Positions 1 through 8,812 of a stretch of DNA of 64,000 nucleotides are shown here, in pieces (position 1 is the first letter of the stretch; each line of letters opens with the position of its first letter). The translations under genes and the position numbers were made by a program. Source of the stretch: JBCCOW01 sp039025855 (GTDB lineage: Bacteria > Planctomycetota > Phycisphaerae > Phycisphaerales > Phycisphaeraceae). Where the stretch lies: assembly GCA_039025855.1 (NCBI GenBank), contig JBCCNL010000001.1, positions 174,214 to 238,213 of the forward strand, read 5' to 3'. The notes under the pieces are model-generated. The model ran no database searches, was not told the DNA's origin, and was given only the letters and a program-made list of their open reading frames with translations.

Positions 1-291
1 CTTCGCGTTGAGCACGTTGAACGTGGCGGTGATCGGGATCACCGCGTCGTCCGGCTTATTCTTGTTTTTGATGTAAAGAAAGATCCGTCCCCTGTCTTCT
101 TGTACCGCGGAACGGGATTCTGTCTTTAAGAAGAAGTTTCCGGATGTCGAAGGAGCGTTGATCTGGCCATCAAATCCTTTGCCGTCGCTCACCGACTCGA
201 ACTCAAAGACCTCTTCAGCGGAAGCGAGCGGGCTGAACAAGCATGCCGCCACAAAGGCAAGAAGGAGGGCAGGGCTTATGGCTGGTCGCAT
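1..291 (-). CDS. Secreted protein of unknown function (3' end outside window)
   Basis: The minus strand reads open from an ATG at 291 to the window edge (97 codons). The product begins with a signal peptide (MRPAISPALLLAFVAACLF followed by SPLASA, then acidic mature sequence), so it is exported. The mature part (VFEFESVSDGKGFDGQ...) is not recognised; it could be a beta-sandwich domain. An AGGAG Shine-Dalgarno lies 8 bases before the ATG. A TTGTCAACAA palindrome at 418-427 sits about 127 bases upstream and suggests co-regulation with the galactan genes. The function is unknown and the true length cannot be seen. Confidence 0.75.
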   Translation of the reverse strand, partial: MRPAISPALLLAFVAACLFSPLASAEEVFEFESVSDGKGFDGQINAPSTSGNFFLKTESRSAVQEDRGRIFLYIKNKNKPDDAVIPITATFNVLNAK

Positions 292-417
292 CTTGGGGCT
301 CCTGAAGTGGGCTCTCGTGAGTACGCAAACAAGGTTTCAATGGCTTCGGTCCGGTCGTTGCCGGCGGCCTCGGAGTGGCTCGGGCGTGGAAGAAAACCGT
401 AACCCCGATATTGCAAA

Positions 418-427
418 TTGTCAACAA
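418..427. promoter_or_regulatory. Candidate GntR-type operator (TTGTCAACAA)
   Basis: TTGT-CA-ACAA has the same half-sites and spacing as the perfect palindromes at 7914 and 19889. It lies upstream of the minus-strand secreted-protein gene that starts at 291. Its role is inferred from recurrence and position only. Confidence 0.45.
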
Positions 428-524
428 CATTGGCCGTCTTGCTTCGCCCATTTCCGCCCGCACAAGCGTGGGGAAGGCTCCGCAACCCTTGATGACGACG
501 TGTAAAAGCGAGCTTAAACAGGTG

Positions 525-1421
525 TTAGGAGACAGTTCGGCGATAAGTGCTGGGCGTCGTCCCGCGACGCTTCTGGAACTGGCGGTTGAAGTTGGAGAGG
601 TTGGCGAAGCCGGAGGCGAAGCAGACGTCGACGATGGGGCGATCGGTCTCGAGCAGCAGGCGACAGGCCTCGCCGAGCCGGAGGTCGATGACGAAGTCGG
701 TGAACGATCGGCCGTACTCTCGGCGGAACGCCCTGGAGAACCCGCCGGGGGAGAGGGCCGCGGCGTTGGCAGCCGCCGCGAGGCTGAGGTTGTCCGTAAG
801 GTGTTCGTGGATGTAGTCGATGGCCCGGCCGAGCCGTTGTGCGTCACGATCGGGTACCGCCCGCCCCGCCGCCGGGTCGTAGCGGGCCCCCGCCAGTGTC
901 TGGGCGGGGCAGCCCACCAGGAACGCGAGCAGCTGGATCAGGGCCGCCACTCGGTCAGGGCCCTGCGCCTGCAGCGTCTGCCCGAGCCGATGGGCCGCCT
1001 CGCTATCTGGTGTGTGATGCCCGAAATAGAGCCCACGTTGGGCCCGGTCGATCAGCCGTTTGACCGACCGCAGCTCCGGCTGCTCGAAGAAGCCATCGCC
1101 GAAGCAGTCGGGTCGGAACTGGGTATACCGCGAGACCGAGCGGTACGCCGAGGGCGCCTTGTTGCGGGGTTGGTCGGATGGGGGTTCGTCGGGTGCGGTA
1201 TCGCTGTGAAACAGGTGCGGCAGGTGCGGCGCGAACAGGTACAGGTCTCCGGGTGCGTATCGGCCCAGGGCATCCCCGGCTAGCCGTCGCCCGGTCCCCG
1301 AATCGATCATCAGCACCTCGACTTCCGGGTGCACATGCCACGGGCAGTCGAAGGCCTCGCCTTCGAACCGCTCGCAGAAGAACGACCCCTCGTACGCGAT
1401 GTGCTCAAGGATCGGTCTCAT
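525..1421 (-). CDS. AraC-family transcriptional regulator
   Basis: 298 residues. The N-terminal half is a cupin-like sensor domain (WHVHPEVEVLMI, residues about 28-39, then GDLYLFAPHLPHLF). The C-terminal 100 residues carry the double helix-turn-helix of AraC/XylS proteins (LSLAAAANAAALSPGGFSRAFR and IVDVCFASGFANLSNFNRQFQ). It is divergently transcribed from the ferredoxin-reductase-P450 operon across a 160-base gap, so that operon is the likely target, with a sugar such as a galactan fragment or methylgalactose as ligand. The family and fold are clear; the ligand and target are inferred from position. Confidence 0.9.
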   Translation of the reverse strand: MRPILEHIAYEGSFFCERFEGEAFDCPWHVHPEVEVLMIDSGTGRRLAGDALGRYAPGDLYLFAPHLPHLFHSDTAPDEPPSDQPRNKAPSAYRSVSRYTQFRPDCFGDGFFEQPELRSVKRLIDRAQRGLYFGHHTPDSEAAHRLGQTLQAQGPDRVAALIQLLAFLVGCPAQTLAGARYDPAAGRAVPDRDAQRLGRAIDYIHEHLTDNLSLAAAANAAALSPGGFSRAFRREYGRSFTDFVIDLRLGEACRLLLETDRPIVDVCFASGFANLSNFNRQFQKRRGTTPSTYRRTVS

Positions 1422-1486
1422 GCCAAAATAGTACTACAACATTCCAAATGAGACAAAGATTCACCGATAGCGCATTGAAAATACCA

Positions 1487-1501
1487 TTTGCAGCGCTTTC
1501 A
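1487..1501. promoter_or_regulatory. Imperfect AGCGCT-centred palindrome in divergent promoter
   Basis: Read on the minus strand as TGAAAGCGCTGCAAA, this resembles LacI-family operators with a central CG. It lies between the divergent araC-type and ferredoxin genes. It may be an operator, but there is no second copy in the window to support it. Confidence 0.25.
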
Positions 1502-1581
1502 AGCGTAGCGTTCCCCACCAATCCATGCACAATTCGTCGTGCTGAACCCCAGCCGATTCATCCTCTGATCCAGGAGCCCGC

Positions 1582-1896
1582 ATGGCGAAAATCACGTACA
1601 TCCAGACCGACGGCACGGCCGTGGAAGTCGAGGCGACCGATGGCACTCTGATGACCGCGGCGGTCGCGAACCAAGTCGCGGGCATCGAAGGCGAGTGCGG
1701 CGGCGTGTGCTCGTGTGCGACCTGCCACCTGCACGTGGACCCTGATTGGGCGGAGCGGGTCGGCCCGGCGAACGACGTCGAGGAGATGATGCTCGAGCTC
1801 GACGACGATTACTCGGAGACCAGCCGGCTTGGCTGCCAGGTCCCGATCACCCCGGAGCTCGATGGGCTGTCCGTCCGCGTCGCCGAGTCATGCTGA
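1582..1896 (+). CDS. [2Fe-2S] ferredoxin, adrenodoxin/putidaredoxin type
   Basis: 104 residues. Cluster ligands C39, C45, C48 and C85 are spaced CX5CX2CX36C, the pattern of the P450-serving ferredoxins; an extra Cys at 43 lies inside the loop. The ATG at 1582 has an AGGAG six bases upstream. It is first in a three-gene operon with a ferredoxin reductase (its start overlaps this stop) and a cytochrome P450. The expected role is one-electron transfer from the reductase to the P450 in the cytoplasm. Confidence 0.95.
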   Translation: MAKITYIQTDGTAVEVEATDGTLMTAAVANQVAGIEGECGGVCSCATCHLHVDPDWAERVGPANDVEEMMLELDDDYSETSRLGCQVPITPELDGLSVRVAESC

Positions 1897-3146
1897 AGTC
1901 GACTGACCACTGCATCATCGTGGGTGCGGGCCACGCCGCGGCGCAGCTCTGCGCCTCGCTGCGTCAGCATGGCTGGGCCGGCCGGCTCACATTCATCGGC
2001 GACGAGCCGGTCCTCCCCTACCACCGTCCGCCGCTGTCCAAGACCTACTTCAAGCCCCAGGACGACTCCGGGCAATCCCCCGAACTTCAGTGGATAAGAC
2101 CCGAGGCGTTCTATCAAGACCACGCCATCGAGCGGAGGCTCGGCCAGCCGGTGGAATCGATCGATCGCGACGCGAAAACCGTCCGGCTCGGCGACGAAAC
2201 CCTCGTCTACGACGCGCTCGTGCTGGCCACAGGCTCGATCCACCGCCGACCACCGATCGAGGGCATCGACCATCCCCGCGTCTTCTCGCTCCGCACAGCA
2301 CAGGACGCCGATGCGATCCGTGACAGCCTGCCCGAAGCGAAACACGCCGCCGTCATCGGGGCCGGCTTCATCGGGCTGGAGGTTGCCGCCTCGCTGCGAA
2401 CACTCGGGCTCGGTGTCACAGTCTTCGAGATGGCCGACCGTGTGCTCGCGCGGGTCACCGGTGAAGCCACCTCGGGCTACTACGAAGCCCTGCACCGCGG
2501 GCACGGTGTCGATCTCCGCACCAGTGCATCCGTCTCGGCGATCCGAGAAAACAACGGCCGGCTCAGCCTGATGACCGGCGACAACATGGCCTGCGAAGCC
2601 GACTTTGTCATCGTCGGCGCGGGGGCTCAGCCCAATCAGATGCTCGCCTTCGACGCAGGTCTCGACTGCGATAACGGCATCTTGGTCGATGAGCACAACC
2701 GCACCTCCGACGGATCAGTCTTTGCGATCGGCGACTGCTGCAACCAGTACCACCCGATGTACGGCACACGCCTACGGATCGAGTCGATCCAGAACGCGAC
2801 CGACCAAGGCAAGGCGCTGGCTGCGGTGCTCGCGGGAGCCCCGACGCCGAAGATCGGGCTACCGTGGTTCTGGTCCGACCAGTACGACGTGAAGCTCCAG
2901 ATCGCCGGGCTCTCGACCGGTTACGACCGGTGCATCGCCCGCGGCGAGCCTGAGCCCGGGGCGACGTTCTCGCTGTGGTACCTCAAGGCAGGCCGACTGA
3001 TCGCGGTGGACGCGATGAACGACCCGCGGTCGTACGTGATCGCCAGCAAGCTGATCCCCAAGGGGGCCGAGCCTGATCCGGAGCTGATCGCCGACCCGAC
3101 CCAAGACCTCAAACCGCTTCTCACCTCTCCGAGTGTTGCCTCATGA
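1890..3146 (+). CDS. NAD(P)H-dependent ferredoxin reductase (FAD)
   Basis: 418 residues from the ATG at 1890, which overlaps the ferredoxin stop by seven bases; a longer reading from 1746 lies inside the ferredoxin gene in another frame and is not credible. The FAD-binding motif IIVGAGHAAAQL is at the N-terminus and the NAD(P)H-binding motif AVIGAGFIGLEVA near residue 153, with the C-terminal FAD motif VFAIGDCC. This is the putidaredoxin reductase/BenD-like layout. Its neighbours identify it as the electron source for the ferredoxin and P450. Confidence 0.95.
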   Translation: MLKSTDHCIIVGAGHAAAQLCASLRQHGWAGRLTFIGDEPVLPYHRPPLSKTYFKPQDDSGQSPELQWIRPEAFYQDHAIERRLGQPVESIDRDAKTVRLGDETLVYDALVLATGSIHRRPPIEGIDHPRVFSLRTAQDADAIRDSLPEAKHAAVIGAGFIGLEVAASLRTLGLGVTVFEMADRVLARVTGEATSGYYEALHRGHGVDLRTSASVSAIRENNGRLSLMTGDNMACEADFVIVGAGAQPNQMLAFDAGLDCDNGILVDEHNRTSDGSVFAIGDCCNQYHPMYGTRLRIESIQNATDQGKALAAVLAGAPTPKIGLPWFWSDQYDVKLQIAGLSTGYDRCIARGEPEPGATFSLWYLKAGRLIAVDAMNDPRSYVIASKLIPKGAEPDPELIADPTQDLKPLLTSPSVAS

Positions 3147-4288
3147 CCGCCGAGCAAGACCCCTTCCGCGAAGACCGCGCCGCGACCGGCATCAAGACCA
3201 TGCGGGCCGAGGGCCAGGACATGCCGCTGATCCTTCGGCTGCAGGACGTCCGCAAGACCTGCAAGGACTGGAAGACCTTCAGTAACGACGACCCGTACAT
3301 GATCGTGCCGCACTCCGAAGCAGACGTGCGTTCGGTCCGTCAATACCCGATCGAGACCGACCCGCCGGACCACACCGACTACCGCGCACTGGTCGAGCCG
3401 TTCTTCAAACGGCCGAGCTCTGATCCCGAATACATGGAGCGGATGCGTGACCTGGTCGGGCGTTGTCTGACCCGGGCGCTTGAGGCCGACGAGATCGAGG
3501 TCGTGCGCGACTTTTCGCTGCCGCTGCAGTCGCGGTCGCTCACGATGCTGCTCGACGTGCAGGAGTCCGAGGCCGAGCTATGGATCAGCTGGGGCACGCA
3601 CGTGTTCAAGGAGGGCGACGGCGTCTCGAAGGGTGCCGAGCTCAGCGACTACATCCAGGGCAAGTTCGAGGAGACCGCCGACTCCGACGGCAGCGACTTC
3701 TTCAGCACACTCAACCGCATCGAGTTCCGTGGCCGACCGCTCACACTGGAAGAGAAGCACGGCTTCGCGAACATGGCGTTCGCCGGCGGGCGCGACACGG
3801 TCATCCACACCGTCACGAGCATCATCGCCTACCTCGCGGAACACCCCGAGGCGCTCGAGTTCCTGCGTGAGGACGAGTCACGGATCACGCCGGCGACCGA
3901 GGAGTTTGTGCGTTGGGTGAGCCCGCTGACGGCGATCGCCCGCAAGTGCCCGCACGGGGCGCAGGTCCGGGACGCCGAGGTAGCGCCCGGCGAGCGTGTC
4001 GGGCTCTGCTGGCCCTCCGCGAACCGTGACGAGTCGGCGTTCAAAAACCCCGACGACGTCGTGCTGGATCGGGCCCCGAACCCCCATGTCGGCTTCGGGT
4101 TTGGGATTCACAAATGCCTGGGGTCGCCGCAGGCCCGGCTGATCATCCGTAGCGTGCTGCAGGCCCTGTGCGAACGCGTCGGGACCATCCGCCTGATCGA
4201 GGCGGTGCCCGAGGTCGAGGAGGAGTCGTCGTTCTCGCGGCGGGTGGGCTACAGCAAGCTCCGCGTGGCGTTCGAGCCAAGAGCCTGA
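3143..4288 (+). CDS. Cytochrome P450, likely CYP236A-type 6-O-methylgalactose demethylase
   Basis: 381 residues, with an ATGA overlap with the reductase stop. The heme ligand is C325 in FGFGIHKCLG, the I-helix is AFAGGRDTV, and the ExxR-equivalent region reads EEFVRW. The three-gene order ferredoxin-reductase-P450 directly before a GH86 enzyme matches the oxidative system known in marine Bacteroidetes, where CYP236A removes the methyl group of 6-O-methyl-D-galactose from porphyran and releases formaldehyde. The P450 assignment is certain. The substrate is inferred from this context and should be confirmed by comparison with the CYP236 family. Confidence 0.88.
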   Translation: MTAEQDPFREDRAATGIKTMRAEGQDMPLILRLQDVRKTCKDWKTFSNDDPYMIVPHSEADVRSVRQYPIETDPPDHTDYRALVEPFFKRPSSDPEYMERMRDLVGRCLTRALEADEIEVVRDFSLPLQSRSLTMLLDVQESEAELWISWGTHVFKEGDGVSKGAELSDYIQGKFEETADSDGSDFFSTLNRIEFRGRPLTLEEKHGFANMAFAGGRDTVIHTVTSIIAYLAEHPEALEFLREDESRITPATEEFVRWVSPLTAIARKCPHGAQVRDAEVAPGERVGLCWPSANRDESAFKNPDDVVLDRAPNPHVGFGFGIHKCLGSPQARLIIRSVLQALCERVGTIRLIEAVPEVEEESSFSRRVGYSKLRVAFEPRA

Positions 4289-4345
4289 ATCCCCGCAAGC
4301 CTGGCCGCATCTGGGGTGAACAACGGCTGTTGTCCATATTGACAA

Positions 4346-4355
4346 ATGTCTACAA
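4346..4355. promoter_or_regulatory. Candidate GntR-type operator (ATGTCTACAA)
   Basis: One mismatch to the TTGT-NN-ACAA pattern, 69 bases before the GH86 start codon. Its position suits control of the GH86 gene independently of the P450 operon. Confidence 0.4.
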
Positions 4356-4423
4356 TACGAGTCCCGAGTCGCCTCCAGCCAGCCCCCGCTGTCCCTTTAA
4401 CAAACCCCAGGACCTGCTTCGCC

Positions 4424-6394
4424 ATGAACCGATCCCCCCTGCTCACCGCGACCGCGGCCGCTGTCTTGACGAGCCTGACCGGTGTAGTTTCGGCCGGCTC
4501 CACCACGACCGTCACCGTTGACCCGACCGTCACCCGCTCGATCGAGGGCATCAGCGACCTGGACCGCAAGAAGTACATCAGCATGGCCGTCTCGACCGCC
4601 GGCACGCTCAACGCCCTCGACGAGAAGATGTTCCATCGCTATTTCCGTGACCTCGGGATCGCGCTGGGCCGACGGGTCAACATCCTCCACTCTGCTTGGG
4701 CGCACCAGGACGCGGTGCACGAAGACCCGGCCCGGCCGGGCTACGTGGACCTGGACCGGCTCAAGTCTGAGGTGCAGCCCATGACCTCGAAGTGGGACGC
4801 CGAGTTGCGGAAGATCTTCCCCGACGGGCCCGACCTGGTCGCGACGGAGAACTTCCTGCCTAACACCTGGCCGCCATTTATGGAGACCTACTACCGGCCG
4901 GAGGACACCACCCAGCACCGCCCGATGGTGAAGAACTACGACGCCGGGGCCGAGGGCATGATGGCCTACCTGCAGTACGGCTTCGACGACTGGAACCGGC
5001 CGCGCTGGTTCGAGGGCATCAACGAGCCCGACTGGTATTTCAACGCCCGCAACGACGCCTCGTTCTTCGGGCTGCACAAGTCCTACCCGAAGTACGCCAA
5101 GAAGTTCGGGATGGACATGCGGATCGGCGGGCCGTGCTTCTCGACCGCGCAGTGGTTCCGCCAGAACTATCAGCTGCTGCCCAAGAGCATGGGCCACTTC
5201 ATCGACCAGACCTGGGGCACACAGGACTTCTATTCGTTTCACCCATACAACTACATGGAGTGGAACGAAGAGAAGCGTGAGTTCGAGGGACGCATCACCG
5301 GCGGGCTCCCGATGGACGCCGACCTCGACGCCGTCGTGAACTACACCGTGCAACACCATGGGAAGCCCATCGGCCTGGTTATCAGCGAGCACGGCGGCTA
5401 TATGGTCAAGTCCCAGCTCGGCGACCAGCAGATGGACCGGCTCGCCAAGGAGATCTTCCCCGACCTCTCGCCCTGGGAGCAGGAGATGAAACGCCGAGCG
5501 TTCACCGACTACCTCATGGTGACCGGTGCGATCATGCACACGCTCAGCTTCATGGACCACCCACACACCGTCGAGAAGGCGATCCCCTTCATCCTGCTGC
5601 AGACCCTGAGCTGGAAGCCCGATCACTACGCCGCGATCCTCGCGTCCAAGGACTTCAAGAACCCGGCCGAGCAGTGGGTCGAGACGCGGATGGTCGATTT
5701 CTACAAGTACTTCAAGGACGTGAGCGGCCGACGCGTCGCCGTCTGGAGCGACGACCCGGACATCCAGACGCATGCCTTCGTCAACGGCTCCACGCTGTAC
5801 CTGGTCATGAACAACCTCGCACTGGTCGAGCAGCGCGTCGATCTGAAGCTCGCCGGGGCTGAGGGCGTGACATCGGCGTTGATGCGTCGGCTGACCCGCA
5901 ACGACGACTTCACGCCGAACTACCAAGTGGTCCGAGCAGAATCGCTGGACGCGGTCACGCTAGCGCCAAGAGAAGCGGTGGTGATGGTCGCCGAGTTCTC
6001 CAAGCCGATCGAGGAGGCGTCGCACGTCAACGAAACCGTTCACTACGGCGACAAGACCGCCGTCGAGCTCAACGGCCAGGACGTGGGGGTGTTCCGCGTG
6101 GAGGTTCCCGACCCGAAGAGCGCAGCGTATGCCGTGCTCCGTGTCGCGGTCGGGCGCGGGGCGGGGACCAACCACCAGATCGCGGTGCGGCTCAACGGCC
6201 AAGTGATCGAGATGCCGCTGGAGGACGCTGCCCCGTACCTCGAATACAAGGACACCTACGGTGCGCTCAAGCGTGCCCGGGTGCCTCTCGAGCTGCTCCG
6301 CAACACCAACCGCATCGAGGTCGCCTTCCCCGACGGCAAGGGCGGCGGCATCGGATCGGTCGTCCTTCGGGTGGCCCGAGAAACCGACGGCTGA
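4424..6394 (+). CDS. GH86 beta-agarase/beta-porphyranase
   Basis: 656 residues from the ATG at 4424; the upstream in-frame ATG at 4346 lies in the operator and would place 26 residues before a good signal peptide (MNRSPLLTATAAAVLTSLTG..SAG). The TIM-barrel catalytic domain shows GINEPDW with acid/base E201 and ISEHGGY with nucleophile E322, as in GH86. Beta-sandwich domains follow the barrel, as is usual in the family. GH86 enzymes cut beta-1,4 bonds in agarose or porphyran as endo-enzymes. The adjoining P450 operon argues for methylated porphyran/agar as substrate. It is probably exported. Confidence 0.85.
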   Translation: MNRSPLLTATAAAVLTSLTGVVSAGSTTTVTVDPTVTRSIEGISDLDRKKYISMAVSTAGTLNALDEKMFHRYFRDLGIALGRRVNILHSAWAHQDAVHEDPARPGYVDLDRLKSEVQPMTSKWDAELRKIFPDGPDLVATENFLPNTWPPFMETYYRPEDTTQHRPMVKNYDAGAEGMMAYLQYGFDDWNRPRWFEGINEPDWYFNARNDASFFGLHKSYPKYAKKFGMDMRIGGPCFSTAQWFRQNYQLLPKSMGHFIDQTWGTQDFYSFHPYNYMEWNEEKREFEGRITGGLPMDADLDAVVNYTVQHHGKPIGLVISEHGGYMVKSQLGDQQMDRLAKEIFPDLSPWEQEMKRRAFTDYLMVTGAIMHTLSFMDHPHTVEKAIPFILLQTLSWKPDHYAAILASKDFKNPAEQWVETRMVDFYKYFKDVSGRRVAVWSDDPDIQTHAFVNGSTLYLVMNNLALVEQRVDLKLAGAEGVTSALMRRLTRNDDFTPNYQVVRAESLDAVTLAPREAVVMVAEFSKPIEEASHVNETVHYGDKTAVELNGQDVGVFRVEVPDPKSAAYAVLRVAVGRGAGTNHQIAVRLNGQVIEMPLEDAAPYLEYKDTYGALKRARVPLELLRNTNRIEVAFPDGKGGGIGSVVLRVARETDG

Positions 6395-6470
6395 CTCGCA
6401 GTACTGATCGCGACAGACCTACTGCGAAATTCGCCGCGTTCTCAGTCGCTAATTGAGAGGTCAGAGGCTT

Positions 6471-6582
6471 AGAGCGGATGGCGTGAACTTCCGCCATGTA
6501 GCCAACGAGCTACGCTCGTCGGGCCCGCACCGCGTAGCGGTTCGGCTATCTAACCATCACGCTTATTCACGCGGTTTGCTCT
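6471..6582. repeat. MITE-like palindromic intergenic element
   Basis: The element is bounded by imperfect 17-base inverted ends (AGAGC-N5-GCGTGAA and its complement). It contains further hairpins, including CGAGCTACGCTCG. The inner 37 bases (6498-6534) match 25115-25151 in reverse orientation with two differences. It lies between the convergent GH86 and cycloisomerase genes and may also act as a bidirectional terminator. No transposase is present. Confidence 0.6.
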
Positions 6583-6588
6583 AGCGCG

Positions 6589-7872
6589 TCACCGCAGGTC
6601 GTCCACCACATCAGGCTGCGTGATCGACTTGCTGTGGATCATGTAAGGACGGAGCTTGTCCCAGTCGAAGTCCACGCCGGTGCCCGGCACATCGGGGGCG
6701 ACGGCCATCCCGTCCTGCAGCGTGAGCGGGTGCGTGACGTACTGATCGATCGGGAAGCTGTGCCACTCCATGAGCCCGCCGTGGCGTTGGCTGGCGACGA
6801 GGCTGACGTGGAGCTCATGCATGCCGTGCGAGCAGACAGGCAGGCCGTGGGTCGCGGCCATGTCGGCGACGCGGAGCCAGTTGGTGATCCCGCCGCAGTT
6901 CGACGCGTCGGGCTGGATATACGAGAGCTTGGCCTGGTCGAAGGCGTAGCCGAATTCGTGGAGCGTGTGCAGATTTTCGCCCATCGCCAGCGGGATGCCG
7001 GTCGCCTCAGCGATCTTCGCAAAGCCCTGGTAGTCGTCGGGGAGCGTCGGCTCTTCGAACCAAAGCACGCCGTACTCGCGGAAGGCATTGGCGGCCCGGA
7101 TCGCCTGGTCGACACTCAGCGAATAGTTCGCGTCGACCATGAACTGCACATCGGGCCCGATCAGCCGACGCACCGCTGCAACGCGGGCGAGGTCGTCCTT
7201 GAGTTCTGGATGCCCGACCTTGATCTTCACACCCCGGAACCCGCGTTCGAGGTGGCCCTCGGTGCTCGCGAGCAGCTCGTCGAGCGTGTAGGCCAGGTCG
7301 ATCCCGCCGTAGTACGTCCCGCACCGGTCACTCCCGCCGCCCACCAACCGCCACAGCGGGGCGTTGGCCCGGCGAGCCCGGAGGTCCCAGAGGGCGATAT
7401 CGATCGCCGACATTGCGAACGCCGCGATGCCGCCCCGGCCGACGTAGTGGATGTGCCATTCCATCCAGTCGTGGATCAGTGGGATGTCCAGCCCGTTCTT
7501 GCCGATCACCGAGCCGGCCAGGTCGTGCTCGAGCACCGCAGCGATGGCCCGACCGCCCTTGCCGCCGGTGTACGTGTACCCCACTCCGTGGCTGCCGTCC
7601 GCCAGCGTGACCCGGGCGACCACCAGCTCGAAGCAGGTATGGCTGCCGTGCTTGGCATCAAAGAGCACGCCGGGCAGAGGCACCTCGAACAGCATGACGT
7701 CGACCCGGTCGATCGCGACCTCGTCGGTCCGCGGCGTCCGAACATCCGCTGTCACGCCGTTCACCTGGGTGGAGGCGTCGATCTGGGCTTCGAATTCGGC
7801 GAACTCGTCGTGCTTTGATCCGCGGCGGGGAGCCGTCCTGGCGGGATTTGAGTGGGTATTGCTTGGAGCCAT
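6589..7872 (-). CDS. Mandelate racemase/enolase-family enzyme, likely 3,6-anhydro-L-galactonate cycloisomerase
   Basis: 427 residues from ATG 7872; a GTG at 7890 is possible. The capping domain starts near residue 50 (IDRVDVMLFEVPLPG). The barrel has the KxK pair K216/K218 (GVKIKVG), metal ligands in VDANYS, FEEP and MGENL, and the later His in CSHGMHE. Anhydrogalactonate cycloisomerase, which opens the anhydro ring of the acid made from 3,6-anhydro-L-galactose, belongs to this family. The GH117, GH86 and KduD neighbours favour that role, but a sugar-acid dehydratase cannot be excluded. A perfect ATTGTATACAAT lies 42 bases upstream. Confidence 0.75.
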   Translation of the reverse strand: MAPSNTHSNPARTAPRRGSKHDEFAEFEAQIDASTQVNGVTADVRTPRTDEVAIDRVDVMLFEVPLPGVLFDAKHGSHTCFELVVARVTLADGSHGVGYTYTGGKGGRAIAAVLEHDLAGSVIGKNGLDIPLIHDWMEWHIHYVGRGGIAAFAMSAIDIALWDLRARRANAPLWRLVGGGSDRCGTYYGGIDLAYTLDELLASTEGHLERGFRGVKIKVGHPELKDDLARVAAVRRLIGPDVQFMVDANYSLSVDQAIRAANAFREYGVLWFEEPTLPDDYQGFAKIAEATGIPLAMGENLHTLHEFGYAFDQAKLSYIQPDASNCGGITNWLRVADMAATHGLPVCSHGMHELHVSLVASQRHGGLMEWHSFPIDQYVTHPLTLQDGMAVAPDVPGTGVDFDWDKLRPYMIHSKSITQPDVVDDLR

Positions 7873-7913
7873 GCGTTTGCCTGAAGTCACGGCACAGAAG
7901 GCCGTAACGCGAG

Positions 7914-7925
7914 ATTGTATACAAT
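7914..7925. promoter_or_regulatory. Perfect operator palindrome ATTGTATACAAT
   Basis: A 12-base perfect palindrome between the divergent cycloisomerase (start 7872) and SDR (start 8087) genes. It is identical to 19889-19900 and fits the FadR-subfamily GntR consensus with GT..AC at its core. It could control both genes. Confidence 0.7.
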
Positions 7926-8086
7926 ATACTGCCTAAATCCTGCAACGGCAAGGCAAAGTGGTATCGGCCGTTTCGGGTACAGGCGCCGGCTTCAGGTCAA
8001 GTCATGAGGCCGATCCGGGCGATTGGCGGCCGTCGACCCCCGAGTCTGCAGGTTTTGGGGTCCGAACCCCCCTCAGGAGCCCACTG

Positions 8087-8797
8087 ATGGCCCGCAGTGA
8101 TGAAACCCCCAGCATGATGGTGACCGGAGCCGACCGCGGCATCGGCCTCGGGCTCGTCCGCCACTACCTCGAACAGGGCTGTACGGTCATCGCCACCACC
8201 CGGCGAGACACGCCCGGCCAAGCCCTGTCGGCCCTCGCGGATCGGCACGATCGGCTGCGGGTCCTCTCGCTCGACTGCAGCAACGAGACCTCGATCAACG
8301 CGTTCGGCAAGCGGCTGGTGGCCGAGAACGTCACGCTGGACGTGGCCATCAACAACGCGGCGATCTCGCTGGACGAGCCGTACGGACAATGGACCGCCGA
8401 GCATTTCGCGACCCACCTCATGGTCAACACGATCGCGCCCGCCCTGCTCGTGCAGGCGATGCAGCCCGTGCTTCAACCCGGGAGCATCGTCATCCAGATG
8501 TCCTCCGGTATGGCCTCGGCCGAGTACAACGTCAACGCCGACGGCCCGCTCGACGCCTACGCCGCCAGCAAATCCGCCCTCAACCTCCTGACCCGTCGGC
8601 TCGCCGAGAAGCTCCGGCCACAAGCCATCGCCGTGGTCGCAATGAGCCCGGGCTGGGTTCAAACCGAGATGGGCGGCGAAGGCGCGACAGACACCGTCGA
8701 AGAAGCGGTTCAAAAGATGACGGGCACCATCGCGAAGCTGGGCATGGACGACACCGGCCGGTTCATCGGGCCCGAAGGCAAGCCGCTCGCGTGGTGA
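8087..8797 (+). CDS. Short-chain dehydrogenase/reductase
   Basis: 236 residues from the ATG at 8087, chosen because AGGAG lies seven bases upstream; an in-frame start at 7958 would add 43 non-conserved residues. The cofactor motif is TGADRGIGLG (Rossmann, NAD(P)H), followed by NNAA and the catalytic YAASK with preceding Ser (MSSG). The sequence resembles the cytosolic SDRs of the csgA/sniffer type more than KduD. It ends 15 bases from the convergent KduD gene. It may reduce a carbonyl intermediate of anhydrogalactose or L-galactose catabolism; the substrate cannot be told from the sequence. Confidence 0.85.
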   Translation: MARSDETPSMMVTGADRGIGLGLVRHYLEQGCTVIATTRRDTPGQALSALADRHDRLRVLSLDCSNETSINAFGKRLVAENVTLDVAINNAAISLDEPYGQWTAEHFATHLMVNTIAPALLVQAMQPVLQPGSIVIQMSSGMASAEYNVNADGPLDAYAASKSALNLLTRRLAEKLRPQAIAVVAMSPGWVQTEMGGEGATDTVEEAVQKMTGTIAKLGMDDTGRFIGPEGKPLAW

Positions 8798-8812
8798 TCG
8801 GTGCGGGTGCGG

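Noticed and set aside
1429..1440. TAGTACTACAAC near the araC start as a regulon operator
   Set aside because: Only one half-site matches (ACAA); the other half differs at four positions.
4397..5926. Long minus-strand open frame (509 codons) inside the GH86 gene
   Set aside because: It is antisense to a conserved enzyme and its composition (Val, Gly, His, Leu rich) is that of GC-rich shadow frames. The same holds for the long antisense frames at 23509-24969, 26502-29243, 30645-32045, 32896-34242 and 43101-45089.
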